Shown piece after piece: positions 1 through 9,355 of a stretch of DNA of 64,000 nucleotides (positions are counted from its first letter, which is position 1; every line of letters starts with the position of its first letter). A program made the position numbers and the translations under genes. The stretch is from Syntrophomonadaceae bacterium (GTDB lineage: Bacteria; Bacillota; Dethiobacteria; DTU022). The stretch spans positions 1 to 64,000 of the forward strand of contig SKMK01000017.1 in NCBI GenBank assembly GCA_007121075.1. Reading direction: 5' to 3'. Under the pieces are notes generated by a model that was not told the DNA's origin, searched no databases, and was given only the letters and a program-made list of their open reading frames with translations.

Positions 1-455
1 AATTTCCCGGGAAATTTTGCCGCCAGCTCCAGGGCAGAAATACTGCCCAGCGAGCGGCCCATAACGTACCACTCATATTTTTTCCCTTCAGACGGCAGTT
101 CATGATAGACATGGTCGAATATTGCTACAGCATCCTTGACCATATCGGTAAAGGTGGGATTTCCGTCGCTGGCCCCGTAACCCCGGTAGTCAGCTACCAG
201 AAGGTTTAGGCCCCGTTTGTTATACATCGGGGCAATCCCGTCATAATCGCTTACCACTTCACCGTTACCGTGAAAGTAAAGGATCCAGGGGTTGTTTTCA
301 TCTACCGGAAAAGCCCGGCAAACTATGGTCAGTCCGTTTTCTACCGGCACTTTCAGGTCAAAGGCTGATCCGCTGGGATTGCTGTGCTGGCGCCGCGGAT
401 AGAATAAAACCATCAGCAAAGAAGAATTATCTACTTTAGAATAAAGGCCGGACAT
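1..455 (-). CDS. Alpha/beta hydrolase, C-terminal part outside window
   Basis: About 151 residues of the N-terminal part are visible; the gene runs off the left edge. The protein has the serine-hydrolase elements in order: an oxyanion-loop HGNGE around residue 75, an ADYRGYGASDG stretch, and the nucleophile elbow GRSLGS near residue 135. This fits the BAAT/DLH-like alpha/beta hydrolases of Firmicutes. The ATG at 453-455 is preceded by GGAAGGTG at good spacing, so the start is secure. No signal peptide is seen, so it should be cytoplasmic. The substrate cannot be inferred. It lies downstream of fchA on the same strand but is separated by 164 bases, so co-transcription is unclear. Confidence 0.75.
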   Translation of the reverse strand, partial: MSGLYSKVDNSSLLMVLFYPRRQHSNPSGSAFDLKVPVENGLTIVCRAFPVDENNPWILYFHGNGEVVSDYDGIAPMYNKRGLNLLVADYRGYGASDGNPTFTDMVKDAVAIFDHVYHELPSEGKKYEWYVMGRSLGSISALELAAKFPGK

Positions 456-534
456 TTAATCACCTTCCAGATGTTTGCTTAAATTTATAAGGTCCTATGT
501 CTTTCATCGAAACTCTCTACTGCAAATCTGGTTT

Positions 535-625
535 ATCTAAAAGATCCTCAATTAGAACCACCTGCCATGTTACAAGTTCGCACTATCTGCTGAAAAACAA
601 GCACTTATTGTGGTGGCTTTTAGAT
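535..625. repeat. Inverted repeat downstream of fchA
   Basis: ATCTAAAAG at 535-543 is the exact reverse complement of CTTTTAGAT at 617-625, which covers the fchA stop codon. CCACC near 558 and GGTGG at 611-615 form a second nested pair. The loop is long, so this is a weak candidate for the 3' end structure of the long minus-strand operon. There is no clean T-tract. Confidence 0.3.
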
Positions 626-1246
626 GATCTCTTTTTCCAGCGTTTTGCGGTTGCTTTCATAAATTTCTCGCCCTTGCGCGAGCAGTTCAGCTACTTCAGT
701 ATCCAGATCATTTGCCGCCTTCCGATCGGAGATCATATCCAGGTTGATCTTAACATTAAAACAGGCACCGGTCAGGCCGGCTAAGGCTTGCAGGTTGGCC
801 ACCCCCAGGTCGGTTACAGCTGATGGATTCCCCTTTCCGGCCGCCTCATCAATCAAGGTAAGGACGCGCAGGCTGCCTCTGGCAGTGTACATCGGGACAT
901 CTGCAGCATACCTGCCTGCTTCAGAAATGGCTTCTTTTCTTTTTGCTTTTTCTTCTTCGCTGCCTTTGGGCATTCGATAAGCTTCCATAACCCGGTTAAA
1001 GGCCACAGTGTCCTCGTCTATCGCTTCGAGCATCTTGCCCATTAAAAAGCGGGCCTCTTCTCCGATTCCTTGTAACACCTCAACAACATCGCCCAGCTTT
1101 TCGCGGTTTTGGCTCAGGTTACAGTACATGGACAACAGGCCAGCTGCCTGAGACCCGGCCTGGGCTGATACGCTTCCTCCTCCCGGCGTGGGAGAATTGG
1201 AAGCCACTTCACGCACAAACCGTTCGACTGTAAGATCTTTCAACAT
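620..1246 (-). CDS. fchA: Formiminotetrahydrofolate cyclodeaminase (FchA family)
   Basis: This 208-residue protein matches the stand-alone cyclodeaminase/methenyl-THF cyclohydrolase family in length and in the N-terminal motif SPTPGGGSVSA near residue 18, followed by a long helical region. The family releases ammonia from 5-formimino-THF to give 5,10-methenyl-THF. That is the step after glutamate formimidoyltransferase, whose gene is at 42.2-43.1 kb here. The ATG is preceded by AGGAG at close range. It is the last gene of the minus-strand run that begins with hutH at 13 kb and lies about 105 bases after the mttB-like gene. That position supports a role in disposing of histidine- or methyl-derived one-carbon units. 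Confidence 0.85.
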   Translation of the reverse strand: MLKDLTVERFVREVASNSPTPGGGSVSAQAGSQAAGLLSMYCNLSQNREKLGDVVEVLQGIGEEARFLMGKMLEAIDEDTVAFNRVMEAYRMPKGSEEEKAKRKEAISEAGRYAADVPMYTARGSLRVLTLIDEAAGKGNPSAVTDLGVANLQALAGLTGACFNVKINLDMISDRKAANDLDTEVAELLAQGREIYESNRKTLEKEII

Positions 1247-1352
1247 AATTATAATCTCCTATCTTTATATCCCTAAATTTCTTAAATGAATTTCATTATA
1301 CCAGTGAACTGGCGATCAGGCCAGTTTGTCCTTTGAATTATCCTTATAATTA

Positions 1353-2789
1353 TCAACCAATCGCGATTGCTCTGACCGCTTTTTCAACTCCCGGATCAAG
1401 GCGTGGCACTTCATGCCAGGTAAGGATTTCCTTTACCATGGCATTGGCGCTTTCACCAAAACTTCTACTGCCAGCGGCAAGCCAGTTGTCATAGGTGTTA
1501 CGGTTAAAAAGATTAGTGTAATGCATCTCGTCCCTGAAATGATCCATGGTGTGTTTTTCAGACAGGTAATGCCCCCCCGGCCCTACTTTCTCAATTATAT
1601 CCAAGGCTATGGTAGTCGGGCTTACATCCATGCCCCGGGTCAAAAACCTGACTGCACCGGCTCCTTCGTGACAAAGCAGCAGGTATTCCAGGCTGCCGGT
1701 CAGGCCGGCCCCGAGGTAACCCAGGTCATGGACCATATTGCCCCCGGAAAGCCCGGAAATTAGGATGTTAAAACCGGCCTCCATTGCCGCCTGTTGATCG
1801 AAGATATGGGCATCCGAACATCCTGCCGTTGTAAATGAAGGCAGGTCGTAATAATCGGAAAGCTGGACCAGCGATACACAGCCCAGGTCCCGCTGGGGAT
1901 CGCCGTAGGAGCAGACGGATGTAATCATATCCATCGGCGGCGTACCCCCTCCGTATATAAACGGGGCGGCCCTTGACTTAAGCTGGTGAATAACCAGCCC
2001 GGAAAGGCTTTCCGCGTTGGCTACAACCAACGCCCCGGCGGTGGTAACCGGGGCTGTCGCCCCGCACATTACGGCCGGAATATAGATCAGGGGAATTTTT
2101 GCTTCGGCCACGGTTAGCAGTTTTTCCAGGGCTGTCCTGGAATGCATTAAGGGAGAAGTGGGCTGAGCATAGTGAATAATAAAGGGGTTTTCGACAAGTT
2201 TTTCTTTCCCGCCCGCGATCAGGGAAGCCATTTCAATAATATCAAGCAGGCCCCGGCGGTCCTGGGCGTCAAATACAATTGGTTTAGTGCTGTTCAGGGC
2301 CATTGCTCCAAAATGATGGCGGTCGGTCCTGTTTTCGGGAACATCGGAAGCAAGAGCCATGGCCATTACAAAATCTATGTTTTCAAGAGCATCGCAAACC
2401 AGGGCAGCATTGATTGTATCTTGTTTGACCGTCCGCCTTCTTTCGCCGGTATCCAGGTCTATGGTATAGGGCGTATCAGACCCCGGCCCGTAGTAGACCC
2501 CGCGGTGCGATTCCAGAGTCATAGCCCGGCTGCCGCTGCGATCATATACAGCAATGCTGGAAGGAGCGGTCTGCAGGGCCTGCTGGACCATCCAGGCCGG
2601 AATTTTTACCAGCTCCCCGCTGATCTGGGCTCCGCCTTTTTTAAGGAGATCCAGGGCTTCTTCCTCGTAAACTTTTACTCCCACCGATTCCAGAATGTCC
2701 AGGGTGGCCTGGTGGATATCATCCATTTGTTTTTTGGTTAGATTGATTAAGCCCATTCTCTGGAGAAATTTTTTATTGTTGTTAAGCAC
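1353..2789 (-). CDS. MttB-family (trimethylamine methyltransferase-like) protein, copy 1
   Basis: This 478-residue protein belongs to the MttB superfamily, TIM-barrel enzymes that move a methyl group from a methylated amine to a corrinoid protein. The C-terminal part has the family signature VGPGGHYLSEKHTMDHFR and then FNRNTYDNW. There is no in-frame amber codon, so it is a non-pyrrolysine member like those acting on glycine betaine, proline betaine or carnitine. I chose the GTG at 2789 because GGGGAGG sits eight bases before it and the start overlaps the preceding stop by eight bases. A TTG at 2840 would give an N-terminal extension, and the ATG at 2756 is also possible. It is translationally coupled to copy 2. 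The substrate is unknown. Confidence 0.85.
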   Translation of the reverse strand: MLNNNKKFLQRMGLINLTKKQMDDIHQATLDILESVGVKVYEEEALDLLKKGGAQISGELVKIPAWMVQQALQTAPSSIAVYDRSGSRAMTLESHRGVYYGPGSDTPYTIDLDTGERRRTVKQDTINAALVCDALENIDFVMAMALASDVPENRTDRHHFGAMALNSTKPIVFDAQDRRGLLDIIEMASLIAGGKEKLVENPFIIHYAQPTSPLMHSRTALEKLLTVAEAKIPLIYIPAVMCGATAPVTTAGALVVANAESLSGLVIHQLKSRAAPFIYGGGTPPMDMITSVCSYGDPQRDLGCVSLVQLSDYYDLPSFTTAGCSDAHIFDQQAAMEAGFNILISGLSGGNMVHDLGYLGAGLTGSLEYLLLCHEGAGAVRFLTRGMDVSPTTIALDIIEKVGPGGHYLSEKHTMDHFRDEMHYTNLFNRNTYDNWLAAGSRSFGESANAMVKEILTWHEVPRLDPGVEKAVRAIAIG

Positions 2790-4257
2790 TACTGCTGCCT
2801 CCCCGCTGTGTTGTGACTTCTTGATCGCGTTTTTCAACAATTTGTTTTATTCCTGCTTCGATTTCCGGCTCCAGCCGGCCCGGACGGTGGTTTTCCAAAA
2901 GCAACTTCACTTCCCGGTTGGCCGCTTCTCCAAAAGTCGCCTCGCCATCTATCTTCCAGGCATCAAAACTTTTCCGGTTCAAGATCCTGGGAAAATAAAG
3001 TTCATTCCTGAAATGGGCCATGGTATGTTCCTCGCCCAGAAAATGCCCGCCAGGCCCAATTTTTTCTATTAAATCCAGGGCCAGGTGATCATCGGAAACG
3101 TTAACTCCCCGCAGCAAATGTTTTACAGCCCCGACGGCCTCGTTGCAGAGCAAAAGATGCTCCAGGCAGGAGGTCATGCCCACTCCCATGTAGCCGAGGT
3201 TATGAATCAAGTTTCCACCGGCAAGGCCGGCTATAAGCAGGTTAAACCCTGCTTCCATACCCGCCTGCTGGTCGAAGGTGTGCGCATCGGTGCAGCCTGC
3301 AGTGGTAAAAGAGGGCAGGTTGTAGTACTGGGACAGCCTGACCAGGGAAATGCATCCCAAATCCCGCTCCGGGCCGCCGTAAGAGCAGATCGAAGTGCCC
3401 ATGTGCATGGGGGGTATCCCTCCACCATAAACAAAGGGAGCCCCTTCCAATTTCAGCTGGTGGATGACCAGACCGGAAAGGATCTCGGCATTGGCTACAA
3501 CCAGGGCTCCGCCGGATGTAACCGGAGCAGTAGCACCGAGCATCGGGGTAGTCGCATAGATAAGAGGAATCCGTTCTTGTGCGCAGGTAAGCAGTTTTTC
3601 AAGCGAATCCCGGGAATGAAATAGCGGTGAACTGGGCTCGGCGTACAGGGCCAGGCTGGGCCGCTCCCGCAGCCTATTCATCCCCCCTGCAGCCAGGGCA
3701 GCCATCTGGAGAATGTACTCCAACCCCCGGCGGTTGTAAGCGGTAAACAGGATTGGTTTGGTGGTGCTAAGGAGCATTGCCTCGAACTGGTGCAGGTCCG
3801 ATGAGTATACGGGAACGTCTGTGGCTACCCCGAGAGACATTGCAAAATCGGTATACTCCAGGGCATCTACCATCAGGGCCGCATTGCGGTTATCCTGCTT
3901 GACCGGTTTGCGGCGTTCTCCGCTGTAGGGGTCGATTGTAAAAGGAACCTCCGAACCGGTCCCGTAGTAAATACTATTTTTTTTCATGGTAACAGCCCGG
4001 TTCCCATTTCGATCTGAAAGGGTTACCCCTTTGGGAGCGGTTGAAAGGGCCTTTTCCACCAGTGGTGAAGGGATTTTTACCAGTTCGCCTTCTACCCTGG
4101 CCCCGCTGCCGTGCAGCAGTTCCAGGGATTCCTGTTCGTAAACTTTTACGCCGACCCTTTCCAGAATCTCCAGGGTACCGTAGTGGATCCTGCTGAGTTG
4201 AGCTTCAGTCATGATATTCAAACCCAGCGTGCTTTGAATCACTTTATTAACGCGCAT
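2782..4257 (-). CDS. MttB-family methyltransferase-like protein, copy 2
   Basis: At 491 residues this is a second MttB-superfamily protein, similar to copy 1 along its whole length (for example FTTAGCTDAHTFDQQAGMEAG here versus a matching block in copy 1). It has the signature IGPGGHFLGEEHTMAHFR near residue 400. There is no in-frame amber codon, so pyrrolysine is not used. The ATG at 4255-4257 follows an AGGAG site. The gene sits just after the molybdenum hydroxylase genes and ends inside the start of copy 1. The two copies look like a tandem duplication that has diverged, which suggests two substrates or a two-step demethylation (inference). Expected partners are a MttC-type corrinoid protein and a reactivating enzyme, neither seen nearby. 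Confidence 0.85.
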   Translation of the reverse strand: MRVNKVIQSTLGLNIMTEAQLSRIHYGTLEILERVGVKVYEQESLELLHGSGARVEGELVKIPSPLVEKALSTAPKGVTLSDRNGNRAVTMKKNSIYYGTGSEVPFTIDPYSGERRKPVKQDNRNAALMVDALEYTDFAMSLGVATDVPVYSSDLHQFEAMLLSTTKPILFTAYNRRGLEYILQMAALAAGGMNRLRERPSLALYAEPSSPLFHSRDSLEKLLTCAQERIPLIYATTPMLGATAPVTSGGALVVANAEILSGLVIHQLKLEGAPFVYGGGIPPMHMGTSICSYGGPERDLGCISLVRLSQYYNLPSFTTAGCTDAHTFDQQAGMEAGFNLLIAGLAGGNLIHNLGYMGVGMTSCLEHLLLCNEAVGAVKHLLRGVNVSDDHLALDLIEKIGPGGHFLGEEHTMAHFRNELYFPRILNRKSFDAWKIDGEATFGEAANREVKLLLENHRPGRLEPEIEAGIKQIVEKRDQEVTTQRGGSSSA

Positions 4258-4359
4258 TTATCCGGCTCCTATCCTGCATTATTTTAATTATAACTTGATC
4301 TGGTTCAGGCAGAATTTTTTCGTTCTAGTTTGGCTGTAGTTGATCTCATCAGGGTGCGA

Positions 4360-4881
4360 TTACGTTTTACCAGAATTTCTGTCCTGCCAGTCCTGAGCTT
4401 TTAAGCGTTGCGCCGCTTCCAAAACAGCTTCTTCAATCTGCTTGTAACCGCTGCAGCGGCACAGGTTCCCGGATATGGCTTCCCTCACTTCTTCCGGTGA
4501 AGGCGACGGGTTGTCATTAAGCAGGGCATAGGTGGACATGACCATGCCGGGAGTGCAAAAACCGCACTGGACAGCCCCGCTTTCCACGAATGCCTCCTGG
4601 AGGGGGTGAACCTTAGCCCCTCTTAAAAGGCCTTCGGCAGTAACCCCTTCTATGGTATAAACTTTCCTGCCCCGCACCTTGCCGGCAGGGACCAGGCAGG
4701 AATTGACCGCCCGGCCATCCACAAGCACCGTGCAGGCCCCGCACTCTCCTCTGCCGCACCCTTCCTTGGTTCCAAGCAGGTTAAAACGGCTGCGCAGCAA
4801 GTGCAGCAGGCTGAGGGCCGGGTCGGTATAAGTTTCAACTTTTTCACCGTTTAGTTCAAAGGCAATAACCTGCTCTTTCAC
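4360..4881 (-). CDS. Molybdenum hydroxylase 2Fe-2S subunit (XdhC/CoxS-like)
   Basis: This 173-residue small subunit carries two 2Fe-2S clusters. The plant-ferredoxin-type cluster uses C42, C47, C50 and C62 (CGRGECGAC, then SC). The second, helical cluster uses C106, C109, C141 and C143 (CGFC and CRC). It passes electrons from the molybdenum site to FAD in xanthine dehydrogenase, CO dehydrogenase or nicotinate-hydroxylase-type complexes. It starts with GTG and overlaps the FAD subunit by four bases (GTGA), so translation is coupled. The gene order large-medium-small is the reverse of many xdh operons. The fold and role are clear; the substrate of the complex is not. Confidence 0.92.
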   Translation of the reverse strand: MKEQVIAFELNGEKVETYTDPALSLLHLLRSRFNLLGTKEGCGRGECGACTVLVDGRAVNSCLVPAGKVRGRKVYTIEGVTAEGLLRGAKVHPLQEAFVESGAVQCGFCTPGMVMSTYALLNDNPSPSPEEVREAISGNLCRCSGYKQIEEAVLEAAQRLKAQDWQDRNSGKT

Positions 4882-5750
4882 CTGCCATCCCCTCCCTCTT
4901 TGCTTTCCAGGGCCCTTTCCAGGGCTTTTCTTATCATCCGGCGGGCCAGGACGCCAATCAAATGGTGTCTGTATTCAGCTGAACAGCGGAGCATGCTGCC
5001 CCGCACATCCACTTCCGCCGCAGCTGTATATTCAACCCTGCGCCAGGTATCCTGAGCGGGTTTGCTCCCCAGGAGCAGTTTTTCCGTTTCACTAAGCCTG
5101 GTTGGAGCCGGGCTTACCGGGGCGATCACCGCCCGCACAGCTTCAATGGTATTCCCTTTCAGGCGGACCCTGGCGGCCGCATTGACCAGGGGAAGTGACA
5201 GCGCTCCCCGGGGGGCAAAACGTAAAAAAGCGGAGCCCTCGCCCCGAACTGTGGGGCCTAATAAGAACCGGAGCAATATTTCTGAACTGCTGTCCACTAC
5301 TGAAAGGTTGTAATTGGCATAAAGATCTTCAACCGCCGCTTCACGGTAAACGCCATTTAGATCAACCAGAACAGCTTTTGCCCCTAGAGCGACTAAAGCT
5401 ACCGCCGCATCTGCCGCCGGGGCGGCGTTGACCACATTGCCGCCCAGGGTGCCCATATTCCTGACCTGCGGCGATCCAACCTCCCGGCAGGCCTCGGCCA
5501 GGGCTTCCGCTTTAAGCCTGATTTCTGGCGATGCTGCCGCCCTGGCGTGAGTAACCCCGGCGCCAACTGACAGGTAATCGGGATCCCGGTTAATACCAAG
5601 AAGATCGGGCACAGTTGAAATATCGACCAGTTCAGGCGGGAGATTTCCTAAAAACAAATCGGTGGCCCCGGCTACTACCCGGGCTTTTCCTTCACTTTTA
5701 GCAAGGGCCTCTACAGCCTGGTCCAGGTTGGACACAACGGTATAACTCAC
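4878..5750 (-). CDS. Molybdenum hydroxylase FAD-binding subunit (CoxM-like)
   Basis: This 290-residue medium subunit has the FAD-binding motif VVAGATDLF near residue 22 and the RNMGTLGGNVVNAAPAAD block near residue 100, both diagnostic of the family. A C-terminal CO_deh_flav domain follows. It accepts electrons from the 2Fe-2S subunit and passes them to NAD or another acceptor. The GTG start overlaps the stop of the large subunit by four bases and is preceded by AAAGGAGAG. It should form a heterotrimer (or its dimer) with the two neighbouring subunits in the cytoplasm. Confidence 0.92.
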   Translation of the reverse strand: MSYTVVSNLDQAVEALAKSEGKARVVAGATDLFLGNLPPELVDISTVPDLLGINRDPDYLSVGAGVTHARAAASPEIRLKAEALAEACREVGSPQVRNMGTLGGNVVNAAPAADAAVALVALGAKAVLVDLNGVYREAAVEDLYANYNLSVVDSSSEILLRFLLGPTVRGEGSAFLRFAPRGALSLPLVNAAARVRLKGNTIEAVRAVIAPVSPAPTRLSETEKLLLGSKPAQDTWRRVEYTAAAEVDVRGSMLRCSAEYRHHLIGVLARRMIRKALERALESKEGGDGR

Positions 5751-8059
5751 CCGTCACACTCTCCTTTAAACATGGTCCTGTATATTTTTTCAGCTGTTAT
5801 CGGCAGGTTGGTCACCCGGACGCCGGTTGCATCGGCAACCGCGTTGGCTATGGCCCCGGGAACGGGAACCTGGACTACTTCGCCCAACCCCTTTGCTCCA
5901 AAAGGTCCCTCCGGATCGTTGATCTCGATAAAATGGTAGTCGATCCGGGGCACATCGAGAGCGGTGGGGATCCGGTAATCGGCCAGGGATGAGTTGGCCA
6001 CCTTGCCCCGGTCAAAAACATAGCCTTCGTAGCAACCGAACCCCAGACCCTGGGTTACCCCACCGTATATCTGTCCGCGGGCGCCCGGAGGATTTACAAT
6101 ATGTCCGGAGTCGTGAACGGCCACGATGCGGTGCACGGTTAAAGCGCCGGTTTCCCGGTCTACTTTCACCTCGGCGGCATGTGCAGCAAACGAATAGGTA
6201 ACAGAAATATTGCCGTAACTGGTTTCGTCATATTTACTGGGCGGCGGCACATAACACCCTTCACCCGCCAGGGTCAAGCCGCTGGTCCGATGGTGGTGAT
6301 AACGGGCCACTTCGTCAAACCTAATTAACTTACCGGAAACTGCTGCAAGGCTGCCGCCTATCATCTTAACCGGCTCGCCGGTCATTTCCGAAGCCGCCTC
6401 TTCGATTAATTTTTTTAGTTCTTCTGCGGCAAGCTGAACAGCCCGGCCGCCGATGGTGGTCTGCCGGTTGGCCAGAGCGCCCTGGGAATAGGGGGTAACC
6501 AGGGTGTCGCGGCAGTAAATTGTTAACAATTGCGGTTCCAGGCCAAGGGTCCGGGCTGCAATCTGGACGAAAGCGCCGTAGGCGCCCTGCCCGTATTCCT
6601 GCTCCCCGGTATAGACGGTCATTCGCCCATCCAGTTCGAGGACAGCCCGGGCTGACGCTCCCCGGAAATCTTTATTAGCCACCAGGCTGCCGCTGGCATG
6701 AATTCCGGCACTGATCCCGTACCCGCAACCCTCTTTTCGATTGTTCCAGCCAACCTTCTCTGCTGCTTTTTGCAGGCATTCTGAAAGGGCACAGCTCTTT
6801 ATGTCCAGGCCGTGAACAGTTACATCACCGGCCCGGGTGCAGTTTTTTAAACGCAGGTGTAAAGGATCGAGGCTCAGTTTTTGAGCGGCCTGGTCGATCA
6901 GCGACTCATAGGCAAAATTAGCAGCCTGGTTACCGTAGCCCCGGTACTGGGCGGTCGGAACCTTGTTGGTATAAACCAGGCGGGCTCTGGTCTTGATATT
7001 GGGGATGCGGTAAACTGAGTCGTTACGCTCAGACAAGGTTTTCGAAACCCAGGGGGCCTGAGCCGAGTAAGCGCCGTTATCGGTAATTATATCCGACTCA
7101 CGGGCCAAGAAAGTGCCGTCGCGACGCAGGGCCATCCTGACTTTCATCCTGGCGGCGATCATCGGGCGGCCGACGGTAAATTCTTCTTCCCGGGTAAGCC
7201 GCATTTTTACCGATGAACCGGTATGCATGGAAAGCAGGCTTGACAATAAATAAAGCTTCAGATTGCCGTAAACCCTGCCTCCGAAGCCGCCGCCCATGAC
7301 CGGTCCGATAATCCTGACCTTCGACAGGGGCAGTTCCAGGGCTTCGGCTATAATCTCGCGGACAACATCCGGCGACTGCAGGGCGGTATAAATAGTTAAG
7401 TTCTCCATGTAATCACTTACAGCAACACAGGCAATCGGTTCCAGGTAGGTGGGATGGACGGAAGGAATTGAAAACTCGTTCTCTACTACCAGATCAGCCC
7501 CGGCAAAAGCCCGTTCCGGTTCCCCGCGCTCCATATCCCGCTCCCAGGCAATATTACCGGGACAGTTGTTGTGAATTTGTACCGCCTCATCGAGCAGGGC
7601 TTCGGTAGGATCAAAAATTGCAGGCAGGGGCTCATACTCAATTTTTATAGCTTCCAGGGCTTTCGAAGCGCTTTCTTCGTCCACAGCGGCCACGGCAGCT
7701 ACTTCATCACCGATATAGCGGGCCCGATTATGAGCTAAGGGCTGCTCGTCCTCCACCACGATCCCGTATGATTTGTTACTAATATCCCCGGCCGTTAGTA
7801 CGGACCGCACCCCCGGCACAGCGTATGCTCCGGCAGTGTCAATCCTCTTAATCCGGGCGTGGGGATGAGGGCTGCGCAGAATTTTCCCATAAAGCATTCC
7901 GGGAAAATACAGGTCGGTCCCGTATACAGCTTTACCGGTAATTTTAGCCCACACGTCAGGATCTTGATTAACAGCCGAACCGGATCTACCTTTCCTGATA
8001 ACAGGTTCTGCTTTCTTTATCGCCGGCACCGTTCTTGTCACTCCCTGCACTGTACTCAA
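5747..8059 (-). CDS. Molybdenum hydroxylase large, molybdopterin-binding subunit (CoxL/XdhA-like)
   Basis: This protein of about 770 residues holds the Mo cofactor. An N-terminal a/b-hammerhead domain (KITGKAVYGTDLYFPGMLYG) is followed by the molybdopterin-binding domain. GGGFGGR lies in the first third, and GAKGLGE near the C-terminus supplies the expected catalytic Glu. The CoxL-type active-site loop with AYXCSFR is not seen, so it is not a true CO dehydrogenase. Hypoxanthine, purine, or an imidazole/N-heterocycle are all possible substrates. The reading frame is open to a TTG at 8134 deep inside the previous gene. A TTG at 8059, three bases after that gene's stop and behind a GGGG, is more likely; a GTG at 8029 is an alternative. 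Confidence 0.88.
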   Translation of the reverse strand: MSTVQGVTRTVPAIKKAEPVIRKGRSGSAVNQDPDVWAKITGKAVYGTDLYFPGMLYGKILRSPHPHARIKRIDTAGAYAVPGVRSVLTAGDISNKSYGIVVEDEQPLAHNRARYIGDEVAAVAAVDEESASKALEAIKIEYEPLPAIFDPTEALLDEAVQIHNNCPGNIAWERDMERGEPERAFAGADLVVENEFSIPSVHPTYLEPIACVAVSDYMENLTIYTALQSPDVVREIIAEALELPLSKVRIIGPVMGGGFGGRVYGNLKLYLLSSLLSMHTGSSVKMRLTREEEFTVGRPMIAARMKVRMALRRDGTFLARESDIITDNGAYSAQAPWVSKTLSERNDSVYRIPNIKTRARLVYTNKVPTAQYRGYGNQAANFAYESLIDQAAQKLSLDPLHLRLKNCTRAGDVTVHGLDIKSCALSECLQKAAEKVGWNNRKEGCGYGISAGIHASGSLVANKDFRGASARAVLELDGRMTVYTGEQEYGQGAYGAFVQIAARTLGLEPQLLTIYCRDTLVTPYSQGALANRQTTIGGRAVQLAAEELKKLIEEAASEMTGEPVKMIGGSLAAVSGKLIRFDEVARYHHHRTSGLTLAGEGCYVPPPSKYDETSYGNISVTYSFAAHAAEVKVDRETGALTVHRIVAVHDSGHIVNPPGARGQIYGGVTQGLGFGCYEGYVFDRGKVANSSLADYRIPTALDVPRIDYHFIEINDPEGPFGAKGLGEVVQVPVPGAIANAVADATGVRVTNLPITAEKIYRTMFKGECDG

Positions 8060-8061
8060 TT

Positions 8062-9183
8062 TTATTCGAAACCCCTGGCCATCTCGATAATGGCCTGCAC
8101 GTTTTCCATTTTTGCATCCATGGGTACATCGCAACCTGAACTCATTATGAGGTTACTGTAAGTTCCAACCGTTTCAATCAACTCCCGGCAGTATCTTTCC
8201 ACTTCTTTGACACTGCCCCGGGCCAGGAGCAGGGCCGGCACGTCACCCATCAATATGAATCGATCTTCATAAAGCCTGCCGATTTCAGCCAGGTTGGTTG
8301 AACCATCGGTGTGGATAATTGTCCCATCCGGAAATTCACTGAAATAAGGCAGGTTCTTGCCCCAGTCACAGTCCAGATGCAGCATAACCCTCATTTCGGC
8401 TCGATCCAGGGCATCGATAATACTCGTTAAAAATGGAAGGGCAAACTGTTCAAAATGGCGGGGTGATATCAGGCTGCCCGCCGAACGGTGAGCGGTAATC
8501 ACCACGGCAGGAATGCTGTTATAACGGGCATTATCAACTGCACTTTTTATAAAATCAGGAACCATGGCTTCCAGGGCTGCGATGACCGCCTCCGGGCAAA
8601 TAAAGAGGTCTTCAAAAAAACCGAACATGGTCCTGCCGGCAATCAGCACTTCAAAAGGGGCTGTCAGGGCCGCCCCGCAGAGCAGAGGTACATTTTTCCG
8701 GCACCATGCTTTCAGGTCCTTTTTCCCTTCCGCCCTGGTGCGTTGATAAAGTTCCGGCAACTCCCGGGCTTCATACCCTGTAAACCGGGGCAGCAGCTCT
8801 TCCAAAAAGCGGTTCCAGCCATTTGCGGCGATATACGGGTAATCTTCCCGGTATATAGTTTCTTCATACTCACCAAATTGCCATACCGAATCCTCGGGCA
8901 GATCACGCCCCGGCAGGTAAATTCGATTCGGAAAACCACCGGTAGCATAAGAAAAAGGAGTTGGCAGGCGGCCGATTACAAAAGCATCCGCGCCTGTTTC
9001 CAGAAAAGTATCGATCACCGCCTGGCGCTTAACCGCCGGGTCTTCTATAAAGCGGCGGGTTGAAACACCCTGCCGGGAGGCGGCAAAGAAATCAAAGTAA
9101 AAGGCAACCGGAATTTTTTTCTCCACCGGCAAAGGCCAACCTGATATCGTATTCTTGCCGGGCACGCTTTTTTTCCAGCTCAA
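8062..9183 (-). CDS. Uroporphyrinogen decarboxylase-family protein, MtaA/methylcobamide methyltransferase-like
   Basis: This 373-residue protein belongs to the URO-D superfamily, which includes heme-pathway decarboxylases and the zinc enzymes that take methyl groups from methyl-corrinoids (MtaA, MtbA, CmuA). H269 and C272 (LHLDCDWG) with C351 (SSGCDVP) could be metal ligands, though the spacing differs from the classical HxC motif. It lacks the N-terminal substrate residues expected of true HemE and sits between MttB-like genes, so a methyl-transfer role is preferred (inference). It may hand methyl groups from a corrinoid protein to tetrahydrofolate or another thiol or folate acceptor. The start is TTG after GGGG; no better start is visible. 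Confidence 0.75.
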   Translation of the reverse strand: MSWKKSVPGKNTISGWPLPVEKKIPVAFYFDFFAASRQGVSTRRFIEDPAVKRQAVIDTFLETGADAFVIGRLPTPFSYATGGFPNRIYLPGRDLPEDSVWQFGEYEETIYREDYPYIAANGWNRFLEELLPRFTGYEARELPELYQRTRAEGKKDLKAWCRKNVPLLCGAALTAPFEVLIAGRTMFGFFEDLFICPEAVIAALEAMVPDFIKSAVDNARYNSIPAVVITAHRSAGSLISPRHFEQFALPFLTSIIDALDRAEMRVMLHLDCDWGKNLPYFSEFPDGTIIHTDGSTNLAEIGRLYEDRFILMGDVPALLLARGSVKEVERYCRELIETVGTYSNLIMSSGCDVPMDAKMENVQAIIEMARGFE

Positions 9184-9355
9184 TTTTGACCCCAGACCCT
9201 TTCTTACTAACAGTTAACCATAGTGCCTTATATCTCACAATCATTTTACACATACTTATATCAAGCTGTTTATAAGCAGGCGCTATTTCATATTCCATTT
9301 TAAACTTATTGCAATCCCGGACCACCAGGTTGACTTCAGTAAAAATCCTTTTAGC

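Noticed and set aside
1353-4257. Pyrrolysine-containing MttB
   Set aside because: Both frames are open from start to stop without an internal amber codon.
8060-8134. N-terminal extension of the hydroxylase large subunit
   Set aside because: It lies wholly in the upstream gene, is cysteine- and lysine-rich unlike the family and has no ribosome binding site.
9184-9355. Possible small minus-strand protein or transposon-end remnant between the MtaA-like gene and mttB-like 3
   Set aside because: The frame has no ribosome binding site, merges into the downstream gene and shows no recognisable domain; no terminal repeats or transposase were found.
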